From contig NZ_CAXHZC010000007.1 of the NCBI RefSeq assembly GCF_964021845.1, positions 1-64,000 on the forward strand: a stretch of DNA of 64,000 nucleotides. Direction: 5' to 3'. Origin of the DNA: Arcticibacterium sp964021845 (GTDB lineage: Bacteria; Bacteroidota; Bacteroidia; Cytophagales; Spirosomataceae). Positions 63,096-64,000 of the stretch are shown in pieces (positions within the stretch are counted from its first letter, which is position 1; the number at the start of each line of letters is the position of its first letter). The notes beneath the pieces were generated by a model. The model saw only the letters and a list, made by a program, of their open reading frames with translations. It made no database searches and was not told the DNA's origin. The position numbers were made by a program, and so were the translations under genes.

Positions 63096-64000
63096 CTAAT
63101 CATCTATTGACTGAAAAACCATCTGTCTAAACATATCGCCAGTATAGTCTCCACCGGTTTGCTGTGTCTGCTTCATGATGATTCCGATGGTGTTTTCTAC
63201 TGGGTCAGCAAAATACTGCGTATTAAAATAACCACCCCAACGGAAAGTGCCTTTGCTACCTTTTCCGCCATCTGCAGCTCCTTTTTCATTAAGAACAGAA
63301 AAACCTAAACCAAATCCAGCATCCTTACCAAATAGCTCTCCTACTTGATTTTCAAGCATAAATTCAACAGTTTTTCGAGAAAGAAGCCTAGTACCGTTTA
63401 GCTCCCCACCGTTTAGATACATCTGTAAAAAGGTGGCATAATCAAATACTGTGCTTGACAAGCCCGCTCCTCCAGAGAAGAAAGTTTTTGCTCCAGTTTT
63501 AGGATAATTTACATCGTAAAAATCGTCCGTAAAAGGTACCCACTTATCACCTTTCTTGGTTTGGACTTCTACTAACCTATTGGCTTTACTTTTTGGTAAA
63601 TAAAAGTAAGTGTCGCTCATGCCCAAGGGTTTAAAAATGTGCTGTGAGAAGTACTCGTCAAGCTTCATTCCTGAGATAACCTCCACAAAATAGCCTAACA
63701 CATCAATGCCTTCAGAATATACATACGCCTCGCCTGGCACATGATGAAGCGGTAATTTTGCTAGTTTTTTTACGCTTTCGCCAATTGGTATTTCCTCTGT
63801 AGTGAAAAGGTCCGTTACACCTGCTTTTTTATAAATAGCTTTGAAGCTTTGGTCACCATCAATCACACCATAGCCTAAACCTGAAGTGTGGTTCATTAGC
63901 TGCCTTATGGTAATCTCTCTGCCAGCTGGCTTGGTGGTATAGGTACTATCTTTTAGGTTAAACCTATCTAACAAAGTAGGGTTTTTAAACTCCGGAATGT
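63096..64000 (-). CDS. Serine hydrolase (beta-lactamase/transpeptidase-like), 5' end outside window
   Basis: The open frame runs to the window edge, so the N-terminus is missing, including the SxxK nucleophile motif. A TTG at 63974 is internal and not a true start; the frame continues upstream as IPEFKNPTLLDRF. The class C-like pattern LMNHTSGLGYG and the second motif YVYSEGIDVLG (Tyr-Ser-Glu where Tyr-Ser-Asn is common) are seen, as is FKPLGMSDTYF. The C-terminal region has GGYFNTQYFADP in place of a classic KTG box. It is likely an esterase or peptidase of the serine-hydrolase family rather than an antibiotic-inactivating enzyme. It lies upstream of the sialate esterase with 111 nt between. 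Confidence 0.85.
   Translation of the reverse strand, partial: IPEFKNPTLLDRFNLKDSTYTTKPAGREITIRQLMNHTSGLGYGVIDGDQSFKAIYKKAGVTDLFTTEEIPIGESVKKLAKLPLHHVPGEAYVYSEGIDVLGYFVEVISGMKLDEYFSQHIFKPLGMSDTYFYLPKSKANRLVEVQTKKGDKWVPFTDDFYDVNYPKTGAKTFFSGGAGLSSTVFDYATFLQMYLNGGELNGTRLLSRKTVEFMLENQVGELFGKDAGFGLGFSVLNEKGAADGGKGSKGTFRWGGYFNTQYFADPVENTIGIIMKQTQQTGGDYTGDMFRQMVFQSIDD

Noticed and set aside
63972..63974. TTG start for the serine hydrolase at the right edge
   Set aside because: The frame stays open and reads family-like residues to the window end; this start would lack the SxxK motif.

Overview
The window is AT-rich DNA from a Bacteroidota bacterium, most likely of the order Cytophagales. This rests on three SusC/SusD pairs, TAnnTTTG promoter boxes, a type IX secretion (T9SS) C-terminal domain, a Bacteroidota-type LptD and an almost complete lack of Shine-Dalgarno sites. 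The order-level call is inference. No rRNA, tRNA, CRISPR array, insertion sequence, integrase or phage gene was found.

Layout. 1-8860 (minus) is the N-terminal 2953 residues of a giant secreted multidomain protein whose 3' end lies outside the window. 9295-21001 is mostly housekeeping: argH, a Cys-rich secreted protein, a PfkB-type kinase, lptD divergent from an amidase and an MCE/MlaD gene, a CvfB-like protein and lysS. 21658-31058 starts with SusC/SusD pair 1, then a small lipoprotein, a Tat-exported PLP aminotransferase, an AEC permease, an Lrp/AsnC regulator, a TauE/SafE exporter and a rhodanese. About 280 nt of unusually structured sequence precede susC1. 31158-37239 holds a GH20 hexosaminidase, a small barrel-like protein, a sulfatase lipoprotein and (opposite strand) a gamma-glutamyltransferase. 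37309-45474 holds envelope and housekeeping genes: an FtsX-type permease, a T9SS-sorted M1 peptidase, frr, pyrH, an EamA transporter and a two-domain thioredoxin-like lipoprotein. 45826-55770 is a tandem duplication of a second SusC/SusD type. 55827-64000 ends with a small DUF protein, an acyltransferase, a 1212-residue secreted GEVED protein ending in Gly-Cys-Asn, a sialate O-acetylesterase and a 5'-truncated serine hydrolase.

How the genes fit together. Hexosaminidase, sulfatase, acetylesterase, gamma-glutamyltransferase, M1 peptidase and three SusCD importers suggest a heterotroph scavenging decorated glycans and peptides with surface enzymes. The SusCD1 neighbourhood, with an aminotransferase, an Lrp-type regulator and sulfur-related genes, looks more like uptake of an amino acid or sulfur compound than of a polysaccharide; this is inference. 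Transcription is compact: three convergent pairs have touching or overlapping stop codons, and eight clear hairpin terminators or hairpins separate other units.

Most worth following up: the multi-hairpin leader of susC1, a duplicated unrecognised domain of about 240 residues in the giant protein, its very recent 381-nt repeat, and palindromes at the promoters of susC2 and the hexosaminidase.
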